A DNA stretch of 64,000 nucleotides from Streptomyces sp. 135 (GCF_020026305.1 NZ_CP075691.1:4650001-4714000), one strand, 5' to 3'; counted from the stretch's first letter, positions 41,112-49,399 are shown. The notes: generated by a model from the sequence alone, not told the origin. A program made the numbers and translations.

Positions 41112-42812
41112 TCACTTCGCGTCGGCGTAGCACTCCACGACGGCGGTCGTGAACGGAAAGCGGACCGGGGTCTCCCCGAACGCGATCCGGCCGGCGAGGT
41201 CGCCCGCCTCCCGCACGGCGAGCGCGACGGCCGCCGCCTCCTCGGTGGGGCAGTGCACGATGACCTCGTCGTGCTGGAAGAAGACCAGTTCGGCCCGCAT
41301 GCCGGCCTCGGCGATCGTCCGCCGCAGCGCGGCCAGCATCAGCAGGGCCCAGTCGGCGGCGCTGCCCTGCACGACGAAGTTGCGCGTGAACCGGCCGCGC
41401 GCCCGGGCGTTGGTCGAGGCGTACCCGGGGGTGAACTCACCGTCCGGGGAGACGGCGGCGGTGGGGTCCTCCTGAGGGATGCCCGCCTCTTCGGCGTCCC
41501 CGGCCCCGGCCGCCGGCGGGCTCGTCCGGCCCAGCCAGGTCCGCACGAGCCGCCCCTCCTCACCGGCCCGCGCCGCGTCGTCGACGTACGCGACGGCCAG
41601 CGGGAAGCGGCGGCGCAGCGCGGCCAGGTTCTTCAGGCCGTCGCCCGACGTCTGGCCGTACACCGCGCCGAGCAGCGCGATCTTCGCGTGGTCGCGGTCG
41701 CCGGAGAACGCGCGGTCCGAGAGACGGGTGTACAGGTCCTCCTCGCTCCCCGCCACCTCCATGAGGCCCGGGTCCCGGGAGATCGCGGCCAGCACCCTCG
41801 GCTCCATCTGGTCGGCGTCGGCGACGACGAGCCGCCAGCCGGGGTCGGCGATCACGGCCCGCCGGATCACCTTCGGGATCTGGAGCGCACCGCCGCCGTT
41901 GGTCGTCCAGCGTCCGCTGACCGAACCGCCGGGGGTGTACTCGGGGCGGAAGCGGCCGTCGCGGACCCAGTCCTGGAGCCAGCTCCAGCCGTGGGCGGTC
42001 CAGATGCGGTACAGCTTCTTGTACTCGATGAGGGGCCGCACCGCCGGGTGGTCGATCTCCTCCAGCTCCCAGCGCCGCGTCGACTTCACCCTGATGCCGG
42101 CCTGCGCGAAGGCCTTCACCACGTCGGCGGCGAGATCCGGGCGCACCCGGCGGCCGAACGCGGCGGACACCTCGTCGGCCAGCTCGGCGAGGCGGCGGGG
42201 TTCGCCACCGCCCGCGTACCGCTCGCCGAGCAGTTCGGTCAGCAGCTCGCGGTGGACGTCGGCGCGCCAGGGCAGGCCCGCGGCGTTCATCTCGGCGGCC
42301 ACGAGCATGCCCGCCGACTCGGAGGCGGTGAGCAGGCGCATGCGGCCGGGGTGGGCCGTGGCGTCGTGTCTTCGCTGCTGCTCGGCATGGACCTCGACGA
42401 GCTCGGCAGACGTGACGGGGGCGCCGCCGGGGCGGGGCTCGAAGAGGGAGTCCTGCGAGCCGGGCTCGGCGGCGCGGGGCGGGGGGTCGGGCGGTACGGG
42501 GCGGTTGTGGAGGCGGGCGAGGGCGGCGGCCGCGGAGCGTGGCTCGCCGAGGCGGCCCTCGTGACCGAGGAGGAGGAGCTCGGCGGCCTCCACGTCGTAG
42601 CACCGCTCCACGCGGACGCCCGCGGCGAGCAGCCGGGGGTACACGGCGGCGGTCGACCGCCACACCCACCGGCCCACGCCGGGCCGCTTCCGCACGGCCT
42701 CGACGAGGTCGGGCTCCCGCACGACGGGCCCCGCGGGCAGCCCGGCGGCGTCGAGCGGCACCAGCTCCGCTCCTGCCCCCTCGACCGCGGCGACGGCCCA
42801 CCGATCACTCAT
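41112..42812 (-). CDS. Family-A DNA polymerase, PolI-like (second copy)
   Basis: 566 residues, shorter than full PolI (~900). The N-terminal ~200 residues replace the 5'-nuclease and have only degenerate exonuclease features. The polymerase core is present: YTPGGSVSGRWTTNGGGALQIPK, motif A VVADADQMEPRVLAAISRD (Asp near 330), motif B RDHAKIALLGAVYGQTSGDG and motif C FFQHDEVIVHCP (His-Asp-Glu near 514). A ~35-residue acidic/Pro insert sits between motifs B and C. Actinomycetes keep such a bifunctional 3'-5' exonuclease/polymerase-annotated paralogue besides PolA; a repair role is inferred. Confidence 0.88.
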   Translation of the reverse strand: MSDRWAVAAVEGAGAELVPLDAAGLPAGPVVREPDLVEAVRKRPGVGRWVWRSTAAVYPRLLAAGVRVERCYDVEAAELLLLGHEGRLGEPRSAAAALARLHNRPVPPDPPPRAAEPGSQDSLFEPRPGGAPVTSAELVEVHAEQQRRHDATAHPGRMRLLTASESAGMLVAAEMNAAGLPWRADVHRELLTELLGERYAGGGEPRRLAELADEVSAAFGRRVRPDLAADVVKAFAQAGIRVKSTRRWELEEIDHPAVRPLIEYKKLYRIWTAHGWSWLQDWVRDGRFRPEYTPGGSVSGRWTTNGGGALQIPKVIRRAVIADPGWRLVVADADQMEPRVLAAISRDPGLMEVAGSEEDLYTRLSDRAFSGDRDHAKIALLGAVYGQTSGDGLKNLAALRRRFPLAVAYVDDAARAGEEGRLVRTWLGRTSPPAAGAGDAEEAGIPQEDPTAAVSPDGEFTPGYASTNARARGRFTRNFVVQGSAADWALLMLAALRRTIAEAGMRAELVFFQHDEVIVHCPTEEAAAVALAVREAGDLAGRIAFGETPVRFPFTTAVVECYADAK

Positions 42813-42902
42813 GCCGCGAGTGTCGCACCAGGCACTGACAGTGGGCCTGAGGTGCGGTGGGTTGCCGTCGTCGCCTTGGGGCGTCTTTGGGGGCGGGGCC
42901 GC

Positions 42903-42996
42903 GGGGGTATGTCCGTGCTCGCCATCTTGGCCCTGGACCCCGGGTGCTCATCGGCTGGGGAGGCACCACCACTGTGCTCCGCGCGCACATACCCCC
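42903..42996 (-). repeat. Dyad element, copy A (covarying arms)
   Basis: Read on the minus strand: flank CCGGAGGGGACGT, arm GGGGGTATGT, then GCGCGCGGAGCACAGTGGTGG, a variable centre, AAGATGGCGAGCACGG, arm ACATACCCCC, flank GCGGCCCCGCCCCCAAAG. The same flanks and inner blocks occur in copies B and C, but there the arms read GGGGGTAGGT/ACCTACCCCC, so both strands of the pair changed together. It lies in the 362-bp spacer between the LuxR gene and the polymerase gene, where no protein gene is seen. Confidence 0.75.
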
Positions 42997-43174
42997 ACGT
43001 CCCCTCCGGTGCGTACGCGGCTGCGGGTGGGTGGGGGTGTTTCCTACCGGGTCTACTTCTGGGATGTCCGTACGTACACGGTTCACGTCACGGCCTGGGA
43101 CGACGGCCGGCGGGGCCTCATCAGGGTCGCCGGAGGCCTCGTTCGCCGACCGGTAAGGCCCCCGGGACGGCCGC

Positions 43175-44434
43175 TCAGGCAGCCGCGTGGAACCGTGCGG
43201 CGGCCTCTCCCCGCGATCCCACCCCCAGCTTCGCCAGGATGTTCGCCACGTGGAACTTCACCGTGGACTCGCTGATGTGCAGCCGCTCCGCGATGTCCCG
43301 GTTCCGCCGCCCCCGGGCCAGCTCCCCGAGGACTTCGAGCTCACGCGCCCCCAGTGCGGCCAGAGGATCGGCCGCCCCGGCGGACTCCTTCGTACCGAGG
43401 GGCAGGGAGACCGTCACCGTCGTCCCCCAGCCCTCCACCGCGTCGACACCGAGCCGCCCGCCCAGCGCCTCGACCCGCTCGGTGACCCGGCGGCGGCCGA
43501 GTGAGCAGTACGAGAGGGTTCCGGGACCGTCGTCTCGTACGGTCACGTGCAGGGTGGTGTCGTCGAGCCGCCATCCGACATGGACACGCTCCACCCCGTC
43601 CTGCTCCAGGACGGCCAGGAGCAGCCCCCGCCCGATCGCCCGCCCGGCGTGCGCGACGTCGGCGGGCAGGCGCCGCGCGGTGCCCGGAGGGGCGAGCGCG
43701 AGCCGTACCTCGCTGTGCCGCAGGAGCGGCCGCAGCGACTCCCCGAGACGGGTGAACGCCTGGTCGGCCGGTTCCTCCGCCACCGACTGATCCCGCTCCG
43801 CCTCGGCACGCAGGTCGAGCAGGGCGGAGACGGCGAGTTCGGTCGCCGCGGCCCGCGCGGACCCGTCGTCCAGGCCGCGGCTGCGCAGTACGCCGAGCAG
43901 CCCCGTCAGTACGGCGGTGTGGGCCTCGCCCGCCTCCGCGATGGCCCGCGCCCGCGCCCCGGCGGCCGCCCGCGACTGGGCCAGCGTGCCGGGCACGGCC
44001 TCGGCGGCGAGGCGGTCGAGGTGGCTGGTCACCAGGTCCCACAGCACCCGCGCGGTGTCGATCGCGGCCGTGTCGAGCGGCCCGGCCTGCTCGCGCACCA
44101 GGACGAGCAGCGCGCCGCGCGTGGTCCGGTCGCTGTGCAGGGCGAGTACGGGGTGCTCCGCTCCGCCGATCCCGGCCGTGCCCTGCCAGACCCGTCCGAC
44201 GCCCACGACGGGGCGGAGCCGGTCGAGCTCGGCCGCGGTGATCCGCTCCGCGAGCGCGGCCTCGCCGACCGTCTTGAAGGGGGAGTGCGCGCACTCCGTG
44301 GCCAGCTCGGCGGCGGCGCGGTGCGGGATCAGGGCCGCCAGGGCCCCGGAGAGCCTCGGCAGGACCTCGTCGAGCGGGGCGCGCAGGATGTCACCCGCGG
44401 CGTCGAGAACGGGGGCGTCCCTGATCGAGTCCAT
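43175..44434 (-). CDS. LuxR-type regulator with histidine-kinase-like ATPase domain
   Basis: 419 residues from ATG 44434. The N-terminal ~190 residues resemble a GAF-like sensor (AALIPHRAAAELATECAHSPF). A DHp-like helical section follows (ARARAIAEAGEAHTAVLTGLLGVLRSRGLDDG) without an obvious phospho-His. Then comes a HATPase_c-like module (GWRLDDTTLHVTVRDDGPG; RVEALGGRLGVDAVEGWGTTVTVSLPLG). The LuxR HTH ends the protein: LGARELEVLGELARGRRNRDIAERLHISESTVKFHVANILAKLG. A sensor-kinase-like body joined directly to an HTH is unusual. The divergent oxidoreductase and the dyad at 44462-44514 suggest autoregulation. Confidence 0.85.
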   Translation of the reverse strand: MDSIRDAPVLDAAGDILRAPLDEVLPRLSGALAALIPHRAAAELATECAHSPFKTVGEAALAERITAAELDRLRPVVGVGRVWQGTAGIGGAEHPVLALHSDRTTRGALLVLVREQAGPLDTAAIDTARVLWDLVTSHLDRLAAEAVPGTLAQSRAAAGARARAIAEAGEAHTAVLTGLLGVLRSRGLDDGSARAAATELAVSALLDLRAEAERDQSVAEEPADQAFTRLGESLRPLLRHSEVRLALAPPGTARRLPADVAHAGRAIGRGLLLAVLEQDGVERVHVGWRLDDTTLHVTVRDDGPGTLSYCSLGRRRVTERVEALGGRLGVDAVEGWGTTVTVSLPLGTKESAGAADPLAALGARELEVLGELARGRRNRDIAERLHISESTVKFHVANILAKLGVGSRGEAAARFHAAA

Positions 44435-44461
44435 GGCCCTCAGCCTACGGCGGGAGCGCCC

Positions 44462-44514
44462 GGCAGGGCCTGGTCTTTCGGACAGGCCGTACCGGCCGAA
44501 AGACTGGCCCTGCC
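44462..44514. promoter_or_regulatory. Large inverted-repeat operator, LuxR/oxidoreductase spacer
   Basis: Arms GGCAGGGC (44462-44469) and GTCTTTCGG (44473-44481) are repeated inverted as CCGAAAGAC (44496-44504) and GCCCTGCC (44507-44514). The centre has GGCCG-TAC-CGGCC-like symmetry. It lies 28 bp before the LuxR start and 97 bp before the oxidoreductase start. Confidence 0.65.
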
Positions 44515-44610
44515 GACCCGCCGACGGACGGAGAGTGGATCCCGTCACCCCATCGGATCACGGAAAAAGCCCGCGGCGCCGGTGATGCGCCATAGGGAGA
44601 GGAAGTCGTC

Positions 44611-45576
44611 ATGACAGACACCGGGGCAGCGGCAGGGACCATGGAAGCCATCGTCTTCGAGGAGTTCGGCGGACCGGAGGTCCTGCGTCTGCGGGAGATC
44701 GCCAGACCGCACCCCGGGCCGGGCCGGATCCGGGTCGAGGTCCGGGCGGCCGGGGTCAATCCGGTCGACTACAAGACCCGACGCGGCTGGATGGAGGAGT
44801 TCTTCCCGACCGCGCTGCCGGCCGTGCCAGGACGGGAGTTCGCGGGCGTCGTCGACGCGCTGGGCGAGGGTGTCACCGGCGTCGCGGTCGGTGACGAGGT
44901 CTTCGGCTGGGCGGACACGGGTTCCGGTACGTACGCCGAGTACGCCCTGTCACGTCAGTACGTCCATAAGCCCGCCGCCCTCTCGTGGGAGTCGGCGGCC
45001 GCGCTGCCCGTCGCCACGGAGACCGCGCAGCGGGTGCTCGATCTGCTCGGCGTGGCCGAGGGCGAGACGCTTCTGCTGCACGGCGCGGGCGGCGCCGTGG
45101 GCACGGTCGCGGCACAGCTGGCGGTGGCGCGCGGCGCGAGGGTCATCGGGACGGCGTCGCCCGCCCATCACGAACGGCTGCGGGAGCTGGGCGTGCTGCC
45201 GGTGGCCTACGGGGACGGGCTGGCGGAGCGCGTCGCGGAGCTGACGAGCGAACGCCCGGACGGCGCCCGTGTCGACGCGGTCTTCGACGCCGCGGGGCGG
45301 GGTGCCCTGCCGCTCTCCATCGAGCTGCGCGGCGGCACCTCGGACCGCGTCGTCACCATCGCGGACCCGGATGCGGCGACCCACGGCGTCCCCTTCTCGG
45401 CGTCCGCCGTCAGCGACCCGCTCCCGGCCCTGGCCGGTCACGCCCGCCTGGCCGCGGAGGGAACCCTGCGGCTCCCGGTCGCCGAGGCCTTCCCCCTCGC
45501 GGCCGCCGCCAAGGCCCACGAACTCAGCGAGGCGGGCCACGCCCAAGGCAAGCTGATCCTGCTCCCGCAGAGGTGA
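44611..45576 (+). CDS. NADP-dependent quinone oxidoreductase-like (zinc-free MDR)
   Basis: 321 residues. MDR pattern: PHPGPGRIRVEVRAAGVNPVDYKTRRGW, LPAVPGREFAGVVDALGEGVTG, GTYAEYALSRQYVHKPAALSW and the Rossmann loop LLHGAGGAVGTVAAQLAVARGARVIGTAS. No catalytic zinc-ligand cysteines, so it belongs to the quinone oxidoreductase/zeta-crystallin group. It likely reduces electrophiles or quinones with NADPH. GGAGAGGAAG gives a good ribosome site before ATG 44611. A hairpin at 45630-45655 terminates it. Probable target of the divergent LuxR-type protein, perhaps as a redox response. Confidence 0.9.
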   Translation: MTDTGAAAGTMEAIVFEEFGGPEVLRLREIARPHPGPGRIRVEVRAAGVNPVDYKTRRGWMEEFFPTALPAVPGREFAGVVDALGEGVTGVAVGDEVFGWADTGSGTYAEYALSRQYVHKPAALSWESAAALPVATETAQRVLDLLGVAEGETLLLHGAGGAVGTVAAQLAVARGARVIGTASPAHHERLRELGVLPVAYGDGLAERVAELTSERPDGARVDAVFDAAGRGALPLSIELRGGTSDRVVTIADPDAATHGVPFSASAVSDPLPALAGHARLAAEGTLRLPVAEAFPLAAAAKAHELSEAGHAQGKLILLPQR

Positions 45577-45688
45577 GCCACCCCAACGCCCTCTCCGCGG
45601 AGGCCCGCCCCTCGGGACGCCCGACACGCGGCCCGGGGAGACCGCTCTCCGGGCCGGCCCGCACTCGTGAGCGCGCCGGAGGGGACGT

Positions 45689-45780
45689 GGGGGTAGGTGC
45701 GCGCGGAGCACAGTGGTGGTCATGAGGGCTTCGAAGCAGCAGGGGCCGGGCGCCAAGATGGCGAGCACGGACCTACCCCC
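45689..45780 (+). repeat. Dyad element, copy B
   Basis: Arms GGGGGTAGGT (45689-45698) and ACCTACCCCC (45771-45780) pair perfectly, and pairing extends outward through a T-G wobble to CGTGGGGG/CCCCCGCG. Inside are possible hairpins GTGC-GCGCGGA-GCAC, GCTTCGAAGC and GCCA-AGA-TGGC. The orientation is opposite to copy A. Confidence 0.75.
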
Positions 45781-45871
45781 GCGGCCCCGCCACCCAAGAC
45801 GTCCCGAGGCGCGCCCCGGGAGACCGCCCCCCCCGGACGGCCCGCACTCGTGAGCGCGCCGGAGGGGACGT

Positions 45872-45963
45872 GGGGGTAGGTGCGCGCGGAGCACAGTGGT
45901 GGTCATGAGGGCTTCGAAGCAGCAGGGGCCGGGCGCCAAGATGGCGAGCACGGACCTACCCCC
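45872..45963 (+). repeat. Dyad element, copy C
   Basis: Identical to copy B, 183 bp downstream: arms GGGGGTAGGT (45872-45881) and ACCTACCCCC (45954-45963). Confidence 0.75.
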
Positions 45964-46093
45964 GCGGCCCCGCCCCCAAGACGCCCCGAGGCGCGCCCCG
46001 GGACGCCCCGACACACGGCCCCGGCCCCCCAAGGCGCCCCAGAGCCACGCCCCCCCGGAGCCGCCCGACACGCGCCCCCGGAACCACCACCCC

Positions 46094-48265
46094 TCACCCG
46101 CCGAACCGCCCCCGCACCCCCGCAGCCCCCACCGACACCACCGCACACACCCCCACCGCGACCCCCACGACATCCCACGGCACCACCACCCCCGCCGGCA
46201 CCGACAGCCGGACCAGACCGGCCGCGAGGCCGCCGAGGTTGACCGCCGTCACGGCGAGGCCGAGCACCGCGCCCGCCGTGACCGCCACCAGCGCCTCCCC
46301 GGCGACCACCGCACGGACCTGCCACCGCGTCGCCCCCGCCAGCCGCAGCGCCCGCAGCTCGGCCCCCCGGACCGACGCCGCCATCAGCAGCGTGCTCGCC
46401 AGGGAGATCCCCGTGTAGACGAGGGAGATGCCGAGCAGCATCAGCAGCCCGAGCCGCGTCTGGGCCTTGGTCCGGGGATGCGTGGCGGCCAGCCACGCCT
46501 CCGCCGACCGCACCTCGCCCCCGCCCCGTTCCGCCAGCACGGCGGCGGCCCGGCCGGGATCAGCTCCCGCCGTCAGCCGCACGTCGACCCGGTCCACGGG
46601 GACGGCGGCCCCGCCGCGCCCGAGGGAGGCGTTGGCCGAGGTCACGTACGCGCCGTTGTCACCGCTGCCCCGGGCGAGCACCGCCACGATCCGCAGCCGT
46701 GCGGGCCGCCCGTCACCCAGCCAGACGTCGACGTGCTCGCCGACCTGCGGCTTCTCCCACTCCTCGTTGACGACGATCGACCGGTCGTCCAGGTCGCGTA
46801 CGTCACCGGCGACCACCGGCAGCCGGGACGTCACCGCCAGCGCGGCGGGGTCGCGCACGGCGCGCGCGTCGGACCGGACGAGCGCGCTGCCCTCCTCGCG
46901 GACGTAGACGGCGGTGGAGGCGGACGCGGAGACGGCGACGGCCCCGGGTATGTCCCGGCGGGCCACGACCTCCAAGCCCGCACCCGTGGCGACCAGTTGC
47001 GACACCGTCCGCTGCCGCGCCTCCGCCGCCTTCGCCTCGCTCACGGTCTGCGCGGAGCCCAGCAGACTGCCCGCGAGGGCGACGGTGACCAGGACGGGCG
47101 CGGCGACGGCGGCGGTGCGGCGCACGGACGCGGCGGAGTTCTCGCGGATGAGGAGTCCGACGGCGCCGGGCAGCCGGAAGGCGCGGACGACGGGGCGTAC
47201 GAGCAGGGGCGCGAGGGCGGCGGCAGCGGTGATCAGGATCATCGGCTGGACGGTGTACGTCTTGCGCTTCATCAGCGAGGACGGGTCCGTGACCAGCGTC
47301 CAGACGAGCAGCCCGAGCCCGCAGGCCAGCAGGGCGGCGCCCACGAGCCGGCGGCTCCACGGCATGACGTCACTGTCCACGGACGCGTCGCGCAGCGCCT
47401 CGGCCGGAGTGATGCGGCCGGCCCGCCGGGACGCGATCCAGGCGCCTGAGAGGGCGACGAAGAGCCCGGTCCAGAAGGCGAGCTGGAAGGGCCAGGAGAG
47501 CGGCGCGGAGGTCAGAAAGGAGGCGCCAGGGATGGTGAACCACCCCGGCGCGATGCCGGCGTCCACCAGCGCCGCCCCGAGCCGCGGCCCGCCCCACGCC
47601 CCGAGCGCGCAGCCCGCGACGGACGCGGTGACGCCCACCGCGAGCGCCTCGCCGAGGAGTTGCCTGCGCACCTGGCCGGGCGTCGCGCCCGCCATCCGCA
47701 GCAGACCGAACTCGCGCCGCCGCAGCGCGACGACGAAGGCGAACGTCGACGCCGTGACGAACACCGACACGAAGGCGGCGACCCCGCCCGCCGTGCCGAG
47801 GAAGGAGTTGACGGCCACCATCGCCTCGGCGTCGCGAGCACTGGCGGGATCGGCCTGGCGGCGGTCGTCGCCCGTGAGGACGCGGGCCCGTCCGTCGACC
47901 ACGTCGCGTACCGCCCGGGCGGGCGCGTCGACGCCGACCGCGTCCCTCTTGCCGCCGTCCACCCGGACGGGCCCGAGCCGCCGCAGATCACGCAGCAGCG
48001 CGGTGTCCACAGGGTGTGGATGAGCGAGCGGCTTCGATACGTGGGTGATGTCCGGGCCCCGCTCGACCGGCACCGTCAGCCGGTCCTGCCCCATGACGAC
48101 GACGGGCGACCCGGCGAACCGCCCGACCGGCCGGTCCGGCCCCGCGAGGCTCGCGTGGAGCCCGAGCCCCATGGCGGCGGTGAGCCCGACGCCGAGGGCG
48201 ACGGCGACGAAGGCCCCGAGGAGGCTGCTCCACCGGGCACGGAGAGAAGCAAGGAGAATGATCAC
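46094..48265 (-). CDS. FtsX-family ABC transporter permease
   Basis: 723 residues from GTG 48265, which overlaps the stop of the ATPase gene (GTGA). N-terminal helix RARWSSLLGAFVAVALGVGLT, then a ~110-residue extracellular part. The first FtsX block includes FLGTAGGVAAFVSVFVTASTFAFVVALRRREFGLLRMAGATPGQVRRQLLGEA (in part). A second half has TAAVAAPVLVTVALAGSLLG and a C-terminal FtsX block (LYTGISLASTLLMA-like, GAELRALRLAGATRWQV). This duplicated design matches lipoprotein/peptide-export or mechanotransmission permeases. Together with the upstream ATPase it forms a two-gene exporter; substrate unknown. Confidence 0.88.
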   Translation of the reverse strand: MIILLASLRARWSSLLGAFVAVALGVGLTAAMGLGLHASLAGPDRPVGRFAGSPVVVMGQDRLTVPVERGPDITHVSKPLAHPHPVDTALLRDLRRLGPVRVDGGKRDAVGVDAPARAVRDVVDGRARVLTGDDRRQADPASARDAEAMVAVNSFLGTAGGVAAFVSVFVTASTFAFVVALRRREFGLLRMAGATPGQVRRQLLGEALAVGVTASVAGCALGAWGGPRLGAALVDAGIAPGWFTIPGASFLTSAPLSWPFQLAFWTGLFVALSGAWIASRRAGRITPAEALRDASVDSDVMPWSRRLVGAALLACGLGLLVWTLVTDPSSLMKRKTYTVQPMILITAAAALAPLLVRPVVRAFRLPGAVGLLIRENSAASVRRTAAVAAPVLVTVALAGSLLGSAQTVSEAKAAEARQRTVSQLVATGAGLEVVARRDIPGAVAVSASASTAVYVREEGSALVRSDARAVRDPAALAVTSRLPVVAGDVRDLDDRSIVVNEEWEKPQVGEHVDVWLGDGRPARLRIVAVLARGSGDNGAYVTSANASLGRGGAAVPVDRVDVRLTAGADPGRAAAVLAERGGGEVRSAEAWLAATHPRTKAQTRLGLLMLLGISLVYTGISLASTLLMAASVRGAELRALRLAGATRWQVRAVVAGEALVAVTAGAVLGLAVTAVNLGGLAAGLVRLSVPAGVVVPWDVVGVAVGVCAVVSVGAAGVRGRFGG

Positions 48266-49344
48266 AGCCCGTCCCTCCCGCCGACCCGGACACGACTCCC
48301 ACACCCGACACCCGAGGCCCCGCTCCCGGCACTGGAACCCCTGGAGCCGCCACCGGCACCCCTGGTCCCGCCACCGGCACCCACGGAGCCGCCACCGGCA
48401 TCCCCGGCCCCGCCTCCAGCACCTCTGGCCGCGGCACTGTGGCCCCCGGTTCCGCCACCGGTACCCACGGAGCCGCCACCGGCATCCTCGCCCCCGGCAC
48501 CGGCACCCCTGGAGCTGCCAGCGGCACCCCTGCTCCCGGCACCGGCACCCCTGCTCCCGGCACCGGCACCCCTGGAGCCGCCAGCGGCACCCCTGGCCCC
48601 GCCACCAACACCCCCACCCCCGCCCTCCAGCAGCGCCATCCGCTCCGCCACAGCCCCCGCACTCGGCGCCCGCAGCTCACCCGCCACCCGGCCGTCGACC
48701 AGGAACACCACGCGGTCCGCGTGCGCCGCGGCCACCGGGTCATGCGTGACCATCACCGTCGTCTGGCCCTCCCGGTCCACAAGGCCACGCAGCAGCCCCA
48801 GCACCTGCTGGCTGGTGACCGTGTCGAGCGCGCCGGTCGGCTCGTCGCCGAAGAGCACGGCGGGGCGGCTGACCAGCGCTCGCGCGAGGGCGACCCGTTG
48901 CTGCTGGCCGCCGGAGAGTTCCCCTGGCCGGTGCCGGGCCCTGTCGGCGAGGCCCACCCGGTCGAGGGCGTCGCGGATCTCCGTACGGGAGGGGCGGCGC
49001 CCCGCGAGACGCAGCGGAAGGGCGACGTTCTGGGCGGCGCTCAGGGAGGGCAGGAGGTTGAAGGCCTGGAAGACGAAGCCGATCCGCTCCCTGCGCAACA
49101 GCGTGAGCCGGCGCTCGCTCAGCCCCGTCAGCACGGTCCCGCCCACCTCGACCGTCCCGGACGTCGGCCGGTCGAGCCCGGCGGCGCACTGGAGGAGCGT
49201 GGACTTGCCGGAGCCGGACGGTCCCATGACCGCGACGAAGGTCCCGGCGGGCACCTCCAGGCCGACTCCGTCGAGGGCGGCGACGTCACCGTGGAGGCGG
49301 CGGAGGGCGGTGAGGCGTACGGCGGGAGAGGAGGTCTCGTTCAT
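48262..49344 (-). CDS. ABC transporter ATP-binding protein (MacB/LolD type) with Gly-rich tail
   Basis: 360 residues from ATG 49344. Complete ATPase: GPSGSGKSTLLQCAAGLD (Walker A), FVFQAFNLLPSLSA (Q loop), GELSGGQQQRVALARAL (signature), AVLFGDEPTGALD (Walker B) and VMVTHDPVAAAHADRVV (H loop). The catalytic domain ends near residue 225. A ~130-residue tail of Gly/Ala/Ser/Arg repeats (GAGAGSRGAGAGSRGAAGSS) follows, from tandem GC-rich DNA at ~48330-48620. The tail is absent from ordinary family members. The gene lies directly upstream of its permease; a dyad at 49400-49423 sits in its promoter. Confidence 0.88.
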   Translation of the reverse strand: MNETSSPAVRLTALRRLHGDVAALDGVGLEVPAGTFVAVMGPSGSGKSTLLQCAAGLDRPTSGTVEVGGTVLTGLSERRLTLLRRERIGFVFQAFNLLPSLSAAQNVALPLRLAGRRPSRTEIRDALDRVGLADRARHRPGELSGGQQQRVALARALVSRPAVLFGDEPTGALDTVTSQQVLGLLRGLVDREGQTTVMVTHDPVAAAHADRVVFLVDGRVAGELRAPSAGAVAERMALLEGGGGGVGGGARGAAGGSRGAGAGSRGAGAGSRGAAGSSRGAGAGGEDAGGGSVGTGGGTGGHSAAARGAGGGAGDAGGGSVGAGGGTRGAGGGSRGSSAGSGASGVGCGSRVRVGGRDGL

Positions 49345-49399
49345 GCCCTCAAGCCAACCGCCGGGCGCGCCCGCGCACACGACCACTGAGGGGTGTCCC

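Larger units (their letters stand above)
45655..46002 (+). repeat. 183-bp period tandem duplication carrying dyad copies B and C
   Basis: CGGCCCGCACTCGTGAGCGC starts at 45655 and again at 45838. The following ~135 bp are essentially identical in both units, up to CCTACCCCCGCGGCCCCGCC, then weakly diverged to about 45820 and 46002. It is a recent duplication of a segment containing one structured element. Confidence 0.85.
45577..46093. other. 517-bp repeat-rich spacer between convergent genes
   Basis: No protein gene is supported here. The spacer holds a terminator-like hairpin (GGCCCGGGGAGA 45630-45641 / TCTCCGGGCC 45646-45655), the 183-bp direct duplication containing dyad copies B and C, and a C-rich tail (45975-46093) before the ABC permease stop. 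Reading frames across it repeat the same peptide twice and are artefacts. Confidence 0.7.

Noticed and set aside
42903..45963. Calling the three dyad elements an insertion sequence
   Set aside because: No transposase, no consistent target duplications and under 100 bp between arms; at most a MITE-like remnant, so it is listed only as a repeat.
44950..46496. Long frames on both strands through the 183-bp duplication, with a repeated peptide
   Set aside because: The repeat of LAILAPGPCCFEALMTTTVL simply mirrors duplicated non-coding DNA; frames differ between copies A and B/C in usable starts.
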